DNA of 64,000 bases from Qipengyuania oceanensis (GTDB lineage: Bacteria > Pseudomonadota > Alphaproteobacteria > Sphingomonadales > Sphingomonadaceae). A program made the position numbers and the translations under genes. Below, piece by piece: positions 6,419 through 15,665 of this stretch (the first letter of the stretch is position 1; each line of letters starts with the position of its first letter). The DNA lies in the NCBI RefSeq assembly GCF_009827535.1, contig NZ_WTYN01000001.1:1550001-1614000 (forward strand), written 5' to 3'. The notes below the pieces were generated by a model. It made no database searches, had not been told where the DNA came from, and saw only the letters and a list, made by a program, of their open reading frames with translations.

Positions 6419-9304
6419 ATGCGCATGGCAGCCAAACAGCATCTCTATCTGGTCGACGGGTCGGCCTACATCTTCCGCGCGTATCACCGTCTCCCCCCGT
6501 TGACCGATCCGGAAGGAACGCCGGTAGGCGCCGTCTACGGCTACACGACCATGCTGTGGAAGCTGGCCGACGATCTCGACAAGGCCGACGGACCAACGCA
6601 CCTGGCAGTGGTGCTCGACAAGTCGAGCCACAGTTTCCGCAACGAGATCTACGACCAGTACAAGGCCAACCGCCCCGATCCGCCCGAAGACCTCGTGCCG
6701 CAATTCCCGCTGATCCGCGACGCGACCCGCGCCTTCAGCCTGCCGCTGGTCGAGGAGCCCGATGTCGAGGCCGACGACATGATCGCTTCCTATGCCCGCG
6801 CGGCGACGCGCAAGGGCTGGGACGTGACGATCGTCTCCTCGGACAAGGACCTGATGCAGCTCATCGGCCAATGCGCCGACCATGATCTCGACGACGGGGT
6901 CGAAGCCGGCGGCTGCATCGACATGCTCGACACGATGAAGAGCCAGCGGATCGGGCGCGAGGAAGTGATCGAGAAATTCGGCGTCGGGCCCGAGCTGGTC
7001 GGCGATGTACTGGCGCTGATGGGCGACAGCGTCGACAACATCCCGGGCATCTTCGGCGTCGGTCCCAAGACGGCCAGCAAGCTGATCAACGATCACGGCT
7101 CCCTGACGGCAGCGCTGGACGCTGCTCCGGAAATGAAGACGTCCAAGCTCAAGGAACGCCTGCTGGAAGGGCGCGGCGATGCCGAGCTCAGCCGGGTGCT
7201 GGTGACGCTGAAAGAGGATTGCGAGCTGCCGATCGCGCTCGACGACATGAAGCTCGATGGCGTGCCTCCCGAACCGCTGGCCGCCTTTCTGGAAAAACAC
7301 GGCTTCACGTCGTTGCTGCGACGGCTCGACGCGGGCCGAGGCAGCCCCGACCGGCCGAACAATCTCAATCCCATCAAGCCGGAGAACAAGGGCGCGCCGG
7401 CGAGCAGCGAAGGCAATCGCCAGCCGCTGCCCGAGATGCCGGCAGTCGACCGCGCGGCCTACGAATGCGTCCAGACCATGGAGCGCCTGGAGCACTGGAT
7501 CGCGCGGGCCTTCGCTGCCCGGCTCGTGGCAGTCGACACCGAGACCAGCAGCCTCGACTGCATGCAGTGCGATCTCGTCGGCTTCAGCTTGGCGCTGGGC
7601 CCCAACGATGCCTGCTACGTTCCGCTGGCGCACGGGGGCAGCGACATGTTCGCCGAGCGACCCGACCAGATCCTGCTCGACGAGGCTCTCGCCGCGATCC
7701 GGCCGCTGCTAGAAAGCGAGGCCGTCCTCAAGGTCTTCCACAACGGCAAATACGATCTCAACGTCCTCGCCCGCAACGGCATACTCGTCGCGCCGGTGGA
7801 TGACACGATGGTCATCAGCTTCGCTCTCGATGCGGGACGCCAGATCGACGGGATCGGTGCCGGCGGGATCGGCGGCGGACACGGCATGGACGAGCTTGCG
7901 GAGCGCCACCTGTCGCACAAGTGCCTCAGCTTCAAGGACATCTGCGGCACGGGCAGGAAGCAGATTCCCTTCGGCGAGGTGCCGCTCGACAAGGCGACCG
8001 AATATGCTGCCGAGGATGCCGACATCACCTGGCGGTTGTACGCGACGCTCAGGCCCCGGCTCGCGATCGAGGGCGGAACGCGCGTCTACGAGCGGGTCGA
8101 CCGACCGATCGTGCCGGTGGTCGCCGGCATGGAGCGTCACGGTATCAAGGTCGATCGCGCCGCGCTCGCCAAGCTGTCGGAGAGTTTCGCCGCGCAGACG
8201 GCCACGCTGGAAGGCGAGATCCACGAGATCGCGGGCGGCGAATTCACCATCGGCAGTCCCAAGCAATTGGGCGACGTGCTGTTCGACAAGCTGGGTTACA
8301 AGGGCGGTCGCAAGGGCAAGAGCGGCCAGTATTCGACCGACCAGACCGTCCTCGAACGCCTCTCGGGCGAAGGCGCGGAAATCGCCGACAAGGTCCTCGA
8401 GTGGCGCCAACTGACCAAGCTCAGGACGACCTACACCGATGCGTTGCAGGCGGCGATCAATCCGAACACGGGCCGGGTCCATACCAGCTATAGCCTGGTC
8501 GGCGCGCAGACCGGCCGGCTGTCGTCGACCGATCCCAACCTGCAGAATATCCCGATCCGCACCGAGATCGGCCGCCAGATCCGCGATGCCTTCGTCGCCG
8601 ACGAGGGCAATGTCCTTCTCGCCGCCGACTATTCGCAGATCGAGCTGCGGCTGGCAGCGCACATGGCCAACGTCGAATCGCTCAAGGAAGCCTTCGCCGC
8701 GGGCGAGGACATCCACTCGCGCACCGCGAGGGAAATGTTCGGCGAGGTGACCCGCGATACGCGCGCGCAAGCCAAGACGATCAATTTCGCGATCCTCTAC
8801 GGCATCAGCCGCTGGGGCCTTGCCGGAAGGCTGGGTATCGAGGCCGACGAGGCGCAGGCGCTCATCGACACCTATTTCCAGCGCTTTCCGGGCATCCAGC
8901 GCTACATTCTCGAAACGCTCGAGAAGGTGAAGGAGCGCGGCTATTCGGAAACCCTGTTCGGGCGCAAGACATGGTTCCCGCGGATCAATTCGAAGAACCA
9001 GGCCGAACGCCAGGGCAGCGAACGGGCCGCGATAAACGCGCCGATCCAGGGCACCAGCGCCGACATCATCAAGCGTGCCATGGCGCGGATGGGTCCCGCA
9101 CTGGAAGAGGCGGGGCTGCATGACGTTCGCATGCTGCTGCAGGTTCACGACGAGCTGGTGTTCGAATTGCCCGAAGGGGACGTGGAGAAAGCGTCGACCC
9201 TGATAGCGAATGTTATGGCGCAGGCAGCCGAGCCTGCGGTAAGGCTCGACGTTCCGCTCGATGTCGAGATCGGCACGGGCAAGAGCTGGGGCGCCGCACA
9301 TTGA
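6419..9304 (+). CDS. polA: DNA polymerase I
   Basis: Full-length, 961 residues, with three domains. The 5'-3' exonuclease (1 to about 290) shows LVDGSAYIFRAYH, EADDMIASYA and SDKDLMQL. The 3'-5' exonuclease keeps its metal ligands (VDTETSSLD with Asp373/Glu375, NGKYDLN, YAAEDAD), so proofreading should be active. The polymerase domain has AADYSQIELRL and VHDE (909-912). It fills gaps in repair and removes Okazaki primers. ATG at 6419 is used here; a second ATG at 6425 fits a leaderless transcript from the TAGCGA at 6413. The stop overlaps the TTG start of a sensor kinase (TTGA). Confidence 0.98.
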   Translation: MRMAAKQHLYLVDGSAYIFRAYHRLPPLTDPEGTPVGAVYGYTTMLWKLADDLDKADGPTHLAVVLDKSSHSFRNEIYDQYKANRPDPPEDLVPQFPLIRDATRAFSLPLVEEPDVEADDMIASYARAATRKGWDVTIVSSDKDLMQLIGQCADHDLDDGVEAGGCIDMLDTMKSQRIGREEVIEKFGVGPELVGDVLALMGDSVDNIPGIFGVGPKTASKLINDHGSLTAALDAAPEMKTSKLKERLLEGRGDAELSRVLVTLKEDCELPIALDDMKLDGVPPEPLAAFLEKHGFTSLLRRLDAGRGSPDRPNNLNPIKPENKGAPASSEGNRQPLPEMPAVDRAAYECVQTMERLEHWIARAFAARLVAVDTETSSLDCMQCDLVGFSLALGPNDACYVPLAHGGSDMFAERPDQILLDEALAAIRPLLESEAVLKVFHNGKYDLNVLARNGILVAPVDDTMVISFALDAGRQIDGIGAGGIGGGHGMDELAERHLSHKCLSFKDICGTGRKQIPFGEVPLDKATEYAAEDADITWRLYATLRPRLAIEGGTRVYERVDRPIVPVVAGMERHGIKVDRAALAKLSESFAAQTATLEGEIHEIAGGEFTIGSPKQLGDVLFDKLGYKGGRKGKSGQYSTDQTVLERLSGEGAEIADKVLEWRQLTKLRTTYTDALQAAINPNTGRVHTSYSLVGAQTGRLSSTDPNLQNIPIRTEIGRQIRDAFVADEGNVLLAADYSQIELRLAAHMANVESLKEAFAAGEDIHSRTAREMFGEVTRDTRAQAKTINFAILYGISRWGLAGRLGIEADEAQALIDTYFQRFPGIQRYILETLEKVKERGYSETLFGRKTWFPRINSKNQAERQGSERAAINAPIQGTSADIIKRAMARMGPALEEAGLHDVRMLLQVHDELVFELPEGDVEKASTLIANVMAQAAEPAVRLDVPLDVEIGTGKSWGAAH

Positions 9305-10581
9305 AACGAGTTTTCGCCTATCTGGCCCAGGACGGGGCCCTGCGCTGGCTCAACGTGGCACTGCTGGGCACGATGGCGCTCGCCATGCTGGGCGCGATCC
9401 TGTTGATCTACAACACGATCGATTCCGAACGGTCGGAGCGCGAACAGGTCGAGCTGACCACCGAAGTTCTCACCGAACTGCGCAACGTCAGCCGCGCGGC
9501 GATCAACGCCGAGACCGGGCAGCGCGGCTACCTGATCACGCTCGATCGCCGCTACCTCGATCCCTATCGCACCGGACGCGAGCTGTTCCGCCCGTCGCTC
9601 GACCGGCTCCGCGCGCTGATCGGCGAGGAGGCGACTCCGCGGCAGGCCGAGTTGCTCGAGGCCATCGAGAACCTCGGCGAGGCGAAATTCGCCGAGATGG
9701 ACGAAACCGTAGCGCTTCTCGAGGCGGGCGATCTCCTGGGAGCGCGCCAGAAGGTCCTGACCGACGAAGGGCAGGAAGTGATGGAGCGCCTGAGGCGCGC
9801 GGTCAGCGAAATGGAAACGATCGAGACCGAAATCCTCGCCAGGCAGGTCGAGGAGACGGCCCGCTCGGAGGCACGCGTCCTGCCGATGCTGGCCGGCCTC
9901 GCCGTCCTGCTCCTGCTGGCGATCATCTCGACGATCCGGCTGGTGGCGCGCACCGCCCGCGCCGAAGCCGAAGCCGCGCAGGCGGCCCAGCTGGGCGAAG
10001 CGCGCGACCGTGCCGACCTGCTCGCGCGCGAGCTCAACCACCGGGTCAAGAACATCTTCGCCGTCATCATCGCGATCGTGAAGATGAGCGGGCGCGACAA
10101 TCCGGAAGCCAAGCCGCTGCTCGACAGCATCACCGATCGCATCCGCGCCCTCCTCACCGCGCACGAGGTGACGCAGGGCGCGCTCGACAAGCCGGTCGCC
10201 TCGCTGCAATCGCTGATCGAGACCACGCTCGCGCCCTATCGCTCAAGCAATCAGCAGGCGGAGATCGACGGGCCCGAGATCCTCCTGTCGGCCGAGAAGG
10301 TCACGCCGCTCGGCCTGGTACTCCACGAGTTGACGACCAATGCCGTGAAGTACGGGGCGTGGAGCCAGGGCGGCAAGCTGGCCGTGCACTGGGAGAACGT
10401 CGGCGGCGAGATTCGCATCGCCTGGCGCGAAACCGGCGTGGAAGGGCTGCCCGAGGCGCGCAGGGAAGGCTTCGGATCGCTGCTGATGACCAGCGCGGCG
10501 CGGCAGCTGCGCGGCTCCATCGACCGCAAGTTCGCCCGCGGAGAAGTGGCCGTGGACATCGCCTTTCCCGCCGGAAATTGA
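9301..10581 (+). CDS. Membrane sensor histidine kinase, CHASE3 domain and HWE-family kinase
   Basis: A 426-residue membrane kinase. Helix 1 is at about 16-38, a CHASE3-type sensor at about 40-185 (with the typical NAETGQRGYLITLD), helix 2 at about 195-214, then a HisKA_2/HWE kinase core: phospho-acceptor His247 in ARELNHRVKN, N-box LHELTTNAVKYGAW, and the literal HWE motif at 363-365. HWE kinases often signal to general-stress (PhyR-type) or light-responsive regulators. Translation starts at TTG (9301), overlapping the polA stop by four bases; no ATG start would keep the first helix. No partner response regulator is next to it. Confidence 0.9.
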   Translation: MKRVFAYLAQDGALRWLNVALLGTMALAMLGAILLIYNTIDSERSEREQVELTTEVLTELRNVSRAAINAETGQRGYLITLDRRYLDPYRTGRELFRPSLDRLRALIGEEATPRQAELLEAIENLGEAKFAEMDETVALLEAGDLLGARQKVLTDEGQEVMERLRRAVSEMETIETEILARQVEETARSEARVLPMLAGLAVLLLLAIISTIRLVARTARAEAEAAQAAQLGEARDRADLLARELNHRVKNIFAVIIAIVKMSGRDNPEAKPLLDSITDRIRALLTAHEVTQGALDKPVASLQSLIETTLAPYRSSNQQAEIDGPEILLSAEKVTPLGLVLHELTTNAVKYGAWSQGGKLAVHWENVGGEIRIAWRETGVEGLPEARREGFGSLLMTSAARQLRGSIDRKFARGEVAVDIAFPAGN

Positions 10582-10606
10582 CGGCGACGGGCATGGCGCA
10601 TAGGGC
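10578..10606 (+). promoter_or_regulatory. Predicted leaderless promoter for the MscS gene
   Basis: TTGACG (10578-10583), a 17-base spacer and TAGGGC (10601-10606), 6 bases before the ATG at 10613. The -35 overlaps the stop codon of the kinase gene. The spacing would place the transcript start at or next to the A of the ATG. Confidence 0.5.
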
Positions 10607-10612
10607 GCGTTG

Positions 10613-11695
10613 ATGTTCGAGCGCTACAATCCCGCCAACTGGCCGATTTCGTGGGAGGGGCTGATCCACGCCGCGATCATGCTCGGCAGCGCCGTCCTCG
10701 TCGCGCTGCTCGTGCATTACATCGTGTTCGCGCTGGTCCGCCGCATCGCGCGCCTGTCGCCTACCACCATCGACGACATCGTCGTGCGCGCGGTGCGCAG
10801 GCCGATGCGCTGGGCCATGATCGGTTTCGCGCTGTCGATTGCCGCGCAGACAGACGTGCTGGTCGGCGAAGGATGGGACATCGCCGCTCGTTTCCTGACG
10901 CCGGCACTGCTCGGCTGGGTCGCCTTCGCCATCGTCCGCGGCGTTTCGGCAGGGCTCGAAGCCCAGATCGAGCACAGCGGAGACCCGGTCGCCAACCGCA
11001 GCCGGATGACGCGCATCTCGATTTTCTCGCGTACCATCAACATCGCGATCGTCATCATCGCCGTGTCGCTGATGATGCTGTCGATACCGGGCGTGCGCGA
11101 CATAGGGACCGCCATGCTCGCTTCGGCGGGCCTCGCCGCGCTGGCGGTGGGCGCTGCGGCGCAACCGGCGCTCAAATCGCTGATCGCGGGCCTGCAGATG
11201 GCGCTCACCCAGCCGATCCGGCTCGGCGACCTCGTCAAGGTCGACGGACAGGCAGGCCGGGTCGAGGAGATCCGCATGAGCTTCGTGACGGTGCGTACCT
11301 GGGACGAGCGGGTGATGGTCGTGCCGACCAGCCGGTTCCTCGATCAGAGCTTCGAGAACTGGTCGCGCGTGTCCGAAGCCCTGACCGGTCCGGTCATGCT
11401 CCATCTCGATCCGGCAGCAGAAATCGAGCCCATTCGCCGCGAGTTCGAGCGTTTCATCAAGACGTGCGAGGAGTGGGACGGCCGCACGGCGACCGCGCTG
11501 ATGACCGAAGCCTATCCCGAAAGCGTCGAGATCCGGCTCGCGATGAGTTCAGGGACTATCGGCGACCTGTTCGCGCTGCGCTGCACGGTTCGCGAACACA
11601 TGCTCGGCTGGCTGCGCAGGAACATGCCCGACGCGCTCATCCACCATCGGCTCGAGGTCGAAGCCGCCAACGCCAGGGCTGCCGGCGGAGCCTGA
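10613..11695 (+). CDS. MscS-family mechanosensitive ion channel
   Basis: A 360-residue membrane protein with several N-terminal helices (about 17-36, 60-77, 90-105, 135-160), a pore helix rich in small residues (GTAMLASAGLAALAVGAAAQPALKSL cut here to its key AAQPALKSL) and the cytosolic beta domain (PIRLGDLVKVDGQAGRVEEI, VPTSRFLDQSFENW). Such channels release solutes on hypo-osmotic shock. ATG at 10613 is preferred over the TTG at 10610. There is no Shine-Dalgarno, but a promoter lies immediately upstream. It is the third co-directional gene after polA and the HWE kinase and meets the CDC48 gene convergently. Confidence 0.9.
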   Translation: MFERYNPANWPISWEGLIHAAIMLGSAVLVALLVHYIVFALVRRIARLSPTTIDDIVVRAVRRPMRWAMIGFALSIAAQTDVLVGEGWDIAARFLTPALLGWVAFAIVRGVSAGLEAQIEHSGDPVANRSRMTRISIFSRTINIAIVIIAVSLMMLSIPGVRDIGTAMLASAGLAALAVGAAAQPALKSLIAGLQMALTQPIRLGDLVKVDGQAGRVEEIRMSFVTVRTWDERVMVVPTSRFLDQSFENWSRVSEALTGPVMLHLDPAAEIEPIRREFERFIKTCEEWDGRTATALMTEAYPESVEIRLAMSSGTIGDLFALRCTVREHMLGWLRRNMPDALIHHRLEVEAANARAAGGA

Positions 11696-11717
11696 CGGCC
11701 CCGCCTGCGCCATGCAC

Positions 11718-14057
11718 CTACTCGATCGGCGTCTCGACCGGCGCCGACTCGTGCTTCTTCGGCCGCGTCGATTCGACCATGCCTTCGTGAATGAAACCGA
11801 TCGGCTGGATCTCCGCCGCGCGCTTTTTCAGTTCGCCGCGCATCTTCTTGTATTCGTCTTCCATCTTGGCGGTGACCGTCGCGCGCGAATCCTCGAGCGC
11901 TTCCTCGAAATCCGCCGCGGACACCTCGTCGACCTCGTCCCCGAGCCGGCGCAGCGCATTGAGGCCAGCCCGGCGGACGACATCTTCCAGGTCGGCTCCG
12001 GTGAAACGCTCGGTCTTGGAAGCCACCGCACCCAGATCGACATCGCTCGCGAGCGGCATGTTCTGGGTGTGGATGCGCAGGATCTGCTCGCGGCCCGGCT
12101 TGTCCGGCGTGCCGACGTAGACCAGTTCGTCGAAGCGGCCGGGACGCAGCAACGCCGGGTCGACCAGCGTCGGACGATTGGTCGCGCCGATAACGACGAC
12201 CGACTGCAATTCCTCGAGCCCGTCCATCTCCGCGAGGATCGTGTTGACCACGCGCCCAGTCACCTGCGGCTCCGCCGTGCCCGATCCACGGGCCGGAACG
12301 AGGCTGTCGATCTCGTCGATGAAGACCACGCAGGGCGCGACCGAACGCGCCCGGGCGAACATCCTGGCGATCTGCTGCTCGCTCTCGCCGTACCACTTGC
12401 TCAGCAAATCGGACGATTTCATCGAGATGAAATTCGCTTCCGATTCCTTGGCGACCGCCTTGGCGAGCAAGGTCTTTCCGGTACCCGGCGGTCCGTAGAG
12501 CAGGAAGCCCTTGGCGGGGCGAATGCCGAGCCGCCTGAAGGCATCGGGGTTCTTGAGCGGCAGCTCGACCCCTTCCTTGAGCTTGTCGATCGCCTCGGTC
12601 ACGCCGCCGATGTCTTCCCACGCGATGTCGGGCACCTGCACCATCACTTCGCGCATGGCGGACGGCTGGACGCGCTTCAGCGCCTCCAGGAAGTCCTCGC
12701 GGCCGACGTACAGCTCCTCGAGCACTTCGGGCGGAATCACCCGCTCGTCGAGGTCGAGCTTGGGCATGATCCGGCGGACTGCCTCGATCGCCGCCTCGCG
12801 TGCGAGCGCAGCGATATCGGCACCGACGAAGCCGTAAGTTGCCTTGGCCAGTTCCTTCAGATCGACCTTGTCGCCCAGCGGCATCCCGCGGGTGTGAATC
12901 GCCAGAATCTCGCGCCTGCCGTTCTCGTCCGGCACGCCGATGACGATCTCCCGATCGAAGCGGCCCGGGCGGCGGAGCGCCTCGTCGATCGCGTCGGGGC
13001 GATTGGTCGCCGCGATGACCACCAGGTTCGCTCGCGCCTCCAGGCCGTCCATCAGCGTCAGCAGCTGAGCGACGAGGCGCTTTTCCGCCTCGCCGGAAAC
13101 CTGGCTGCGCTTGGGAGCGATCGAATCGATCTCGTCGATGAAGACGATCGCGGGCGCAGCTCGGGTGGCCTCCTCGAACACCTCGCGCAGCCGCTTCTCG
13201 CTCTCGCCGTAACCCGAACCCATGATCTCGGGCCCGTTGATGGTGAAGAACTCGGCATCCGATTCGTTGGCGACCGCCTGCGCCAGCCGGGTCTTGCCGG
13301 TGCCCGGCGGACCGTGCAGCAGGACGCCCTTGGGCGGATCGACGCCGAGCCGGGTGAACAGTTCGGGATAGCGCAGCGGAAGCTCGACCATCTCGCGCAA
13401 TTGCTGGATCGTCTCGCCGATGCCGCCGACATCGTCGTAGTTGACGGCAGCGCGCGCATCGCGCGGCTCCTCGAACTCGGGCCGGAGCTCGACTTCGGTA
13501 TTCTCGTCGATGTGGACGATACCCTTCGGGCTGGTCGAGACCACCGACAGGCGAATCTGGGTCAGCGCATAGGCGGGCGTGTTGATCATCCGCTGGACCT
13601 GAGGCGGCATGTTCTGGACCGGCTGCTGCCCGGTCGTCGCGACGAGATCGCCGGCCACCAGCGGCTTCCTGAAGAAGTTGCGCTGCAACGCCTGCGTCGG
13701 CCCGTGCAGCCGCATCTCGCGCTGGGCGGGAGCGAACACGACCCGGGTCGCCGGGCGCGACTGCGCCGCCGCGATCACCACGTGCTCGCCCGATCCGACC
13801 TCCGCATTGCCGCGCTGCAAACCGTCGAGCCGGACGACATCGAGCGCCTGGTCCTCGTCGTAAGCCGACATGGCGATGGCGGCAGTGGTGCGCTTGCCGC
13901 GAACCTCGACCACGTCGCCCTCGGTAATGCCCAGGGCCTGGAACGCGGAACGGGGCAGGCGCGCAAAGCCCTGTCCCGATTCTTCCTGCCTGGCGGCCGC
14001 GACCTGCAGCCGGACCGTGTTTTCGTCTGATGCGATTGCCGTTGCGGCATCGGCCAT
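11718..14057 (-). CDS. CDC48/VCP-type AAA ATPase, two ATPase modules
   Basis: A 779-residue protein with an N-terminal double-psi barrel region (1 to about 190: LPRSAFQALGITEGDVVEVRG) and two AAA modules. Each has Walker A GPPGTGKT (about 249 and 521), Walker B VFIDEID, and second-region-of-homology residues (ATNRPDAIDEALRRPGRFD, ATNRPTLVDPALLRPGRFD). The architecture is that of archaeal VAT and eukaryotic Cdc48, not of bacterial FtsH or ClpB. It probably unfolds or extracts proteins in the cytosol. The start is ATG 14057 with GGAGAT upstream. It is monocistronic and convergent with the MscS gene. Confidence 0.95.
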   Translation of the reverse strand: MADAATAIASDENTVRLQVAAARQEESGQGFARLPRSAFQALGITEGDVVEVRGKRTTAAIAMSAYDEDQALDVVRLDGLQRGNAEVGSGEHVVIAAAQSRPATRVVFAPAQREMRLHGPTQALQRNFFRKPLVAGDLVATTGQQPVQNMPPQVQRMINTPAYALTQIRLSVVSTSPKGIVHIDENTEVELRPEFEEPRDARAAVNYDDVGGIGETIQQLREMVELPLRYPELFTRLGVDPPKGVLLHGPPGTGKTRLAQAVANESDAEFFTINGPEIMGSGYGESEKRLREVFEEATRAAPAIVFIDEIDSIAPKRSQVSGEAEKRLVAQLLTLMDGLEARANLVVIAATNRPDAIDEALRRPGRFDREIVIGVPDENGRREILAIHTRGMPLGDKVDLKELAKATYGFVGADIAALAREAAIEAVRRIMPKLDLDERVIPPEVLEELYVGREDFLEALKRVQPSAMREVMVQVPDIAWEDIGGVTEAIDKLKEGVELPLKNPDAFRRLGIRPAKGFLLYGPPGTGKTLLAKAVAKESEANFISMKSSDLLSKWYGESEQQIARMFARARSVAPCVVFIDEIDSLVPARGSGTAEPQVTGRVVNTILAEMDGLEELQSVVVIGATNRPTLVDPALLRPGRFDELVYVGTPDKPGREQILRIHTQNMPLASDVDLGAVASKTERFTGADLEDVVRRAGLNALRRLGDEVDEVSAADFEEALEDSRATVTAKMEDEYKKMRGELKKRAAEIQPIGFIHEGMVESTRPKKHESAPVETPIE

Positions 14058-14195
14058 GGAATGATCTCCGTCTTCGTCTTTGCGGCCCTACATGGGGTCC
14101 GATCCCGGGATGTTAATGCCCTAGGATAATGGACGAGGCGGCAAACCGTGCCGGAAAACGGGATCGGCATCCCGAGCGACGCGGACCGGACAAGA

Positions 14196-14226
14196 AAAAG
14201 GCCCGGCTGGATAAACCGGCCGGGCC
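14196..14226 (-). terminator. Terminator on the minus strand
   Basis: Eleven-base stem 14200-14210 with 14216-14226 (one wobble), loop ATAAA; on the minus strand the hairpin is followed by UUUUUC (A-run 14195-14199). It lies downstream of the minus-strand lipoprotein gene ending at 14338 and shields the CDC48 gene. Confidence 0.85.
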
Positions 14227-14276
14227 ATGAAGTCTTGGGAGAGGATGCCTAAAAGGCAGGTAGACATATGCTGCTC

Positions 14277-14292
14277 TGCACAATTTTGTGCA
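14277..14292. repeat. Perfect palindrome TGCACAA-TT-TTGTGCA
   Basis: A 16-base perfect inverted repeat with a 2-base centre in the gap between the CDC48 gene and the lipoprotein gene. No U-run follows, so it is not a terminator. It could be a protein-binding site, or chance in an AT-richer gap. Confidence 0.35.
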
Positions 14293-14337
14293 AGTGCGAA
14301 ATGAACAAGCCCTGTTGAATGTTTTGCAACGGCTGCC

Positions 14338-14907
14338 TTACGGCTCGAAATCTCCGGGCCACCGCTGCGGTTCGCCCACGATACGGGCGCAGCCGGGATG
14401 CGGGCGGTTGCGACCGGGCGACGTGAAGCCAGCTTTGAAGTCGGTGATTTCGCCGGAGAACTCGTCGTCGCACTCGCCCGGCTCAACCGTAACCGCAAAA
14501 TCGTATCGCTCGCCCCATGGGTTCTCGATCATTCCGGAGAAGGCCCAGCCAGAACCCTGGCGGCGGCGCTCGACCGGTACGATCGTGGCAAAACGCTCGC
14601 CCGATGTGTGGTCGCTCACGAGCATATCCTTTCCCCGCGTCTCGAACCCGAGGAAGGGTTCGCCGAATTTCACGACGAAATCTTCGCGGCCGGCAGGCCG
14701 GGCGAGGAAGGCCGCGACGGCGGCATCGCCGAGGCCCGCACGCGGAGCCGGTGGACCCGGATCGGCCGGGGGCGTCGGTCGAGGCGATTGCACAACCGGA
14801 GCGTCCGGTGGCTGGGCGGCCTCGTCACCGCAACCCCCCAGACACAGGAGCACCGGAGCAGCAAGCGCCGCCGGGCTTCGCAGCTGCAGCAGGGGTGACA
14901 GACTCAC
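14338..14907 (-). CDS. Hypothetical lipoprotein
   Basis: A 189-residue predicted lipoprotein. The signal ends in the lipobox LGGC (Cys at about 26), followed by a Pro-rich linker to about residue 57 and a compact domain with VKFGEPFLGFETRG, GWAFSGMIENPWGERYDF and a Cys pair (GECDDEF, HPGCARI) that could form a disulfide. The start is GTG at 14907 with a perfect AGGAGG 5 bases upstream. It is transcribed divergently from the scoA operon. I do not recognise the family. Confidence 0.75.
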   Translation of the reverse strand: MSLSPLLQLRSPAALAAPVLLCLGGCGDEAAQPPDAPVVQSPRPTPPADPGPPAPRAGLGDAAVAAFLARPAGREDFVVKFGEPFLGFETRGKDMLVSDHTSGERFATIVPVERRRQGSGWAFSGMIENPWGERYDFAVTVEPGECDDEFSGEITDFKAGFTSPGRNRPHPGCARIVGEPQRWPGDFEP

Positions 14908-14957
14908 GCGCGCCTCCTAACAGATTGTCATTGGCTCGAAACCGTAATGGAAGCCCG

Positions 14958-15665
14958 ATGAACAAGCTCTTTCCCGATGCTGCCGCCGCCCTGAACGGGC
15001 TCCTGAAGGACGACATGCTGATCGCCAGCGGCGGCTTCGGCCTCTGCGGCATTCCCGAGCGACTGCTGACCGCAATCCGCGACAGCGGCGTCAAGAACCT
15101 GACTTTCGCCAGCAACAATGCCGGGATCGACAACGAAGGCATCGGCATGCTGCTGCGGACGCGGCAGGTGAAGAAGATGATCTCCAGCTACGTCGGCGAG
15201 AACAAGGAGTTCGAGCGGCAGTTTCTTTCCGCCGAACTCGAAGTCGAATTCTGCCCGCAGGGTACGCTTGCCGAACGCATGCGTGCAGGCGGCGCCGGCA
15301 TTCCGGGCTTCTACACCAGGACCGGCGTCGGCACCCAGGTGGCGGAGGGCAAGGAAACCAAGATCTTCGACGGCGAGGAGTTCATTCTCGAGCGCGGGAT
15401 CTTCGCCGATCTCGCCATCGTCAAGGCGTGGAAGGCCGACGAAACCGGAAACCTCGTATTCCGCAAGACCGCGCGCAATTTCAACCTGCCGGCAGCAACC
15501 TGCGGCAAGGCCTGCGTGGTCGAGGTCGAGGAAGTCGTGCCGGCCGGTTCGCTCGACCCCGACTGCATCCATTTGCCCGGGGTCTACGTGCAGCGGATGA
15601 TCGTCGGCGCACCCTACGACAAGAAGATCGAGTTCGAGACCACGCGCGAAAGGGAGGCGGCATGA
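14958..15665 (+). CDS. scoA: 3-oxoacid CoA-transferase subunit A
   Basis: A 235-residue alpha subunit of a family I CoA-transferase (succinyl-CoA:3-ketoacid type) that activates acetoacetate with succinyl-CoA. Family marks are IASGGFGLCGIPERL, the SNNAGID loop, ISSYVGENKEFERQ and PQGTLAERMRAGGAGIPGFYT. The start is ATG at 14958. The stop overlaps the next gene as ATGA. The beta subunit, normally the next gene, lies 1.4 kb downstream after two lipoprotein genes, which is unusual. Confidence 0.95.
   Translation: MNKLFPDAAAALNGLLKDDMLIASGGFGLCGIPERLLTAIRDSGVKNLTFASNNAGIDNEGIGMLLRTRQVKKMISSYVGENKEFERQFLSAELEVEFCPQGTLAERMRAGGAGIPGFYTRTGVGTQVAEGKETKIFDGEEFILERGIFADLAIVKAWKADETGNLVFRKTARNFNLPAATCGKACVVEVEEVVPAGSLDPDCIHLPGVYVQRMIVGAPYDKKIEFETTREREAA

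Noticed and set aside
11712-14030. 772-codon frame opposite the CDC48 gene
   Set aside because: It mirrors the AAA gene codon for codon in the complementary frame and shows no motif of its own.
14252-14330. Short possible peptides on either strand in the CDC48-lipoprotein gap
   Set aside because: Fewer than 20-35 codons, no ribosome-binding site in the right place, and one runs through the terminator hairpin.
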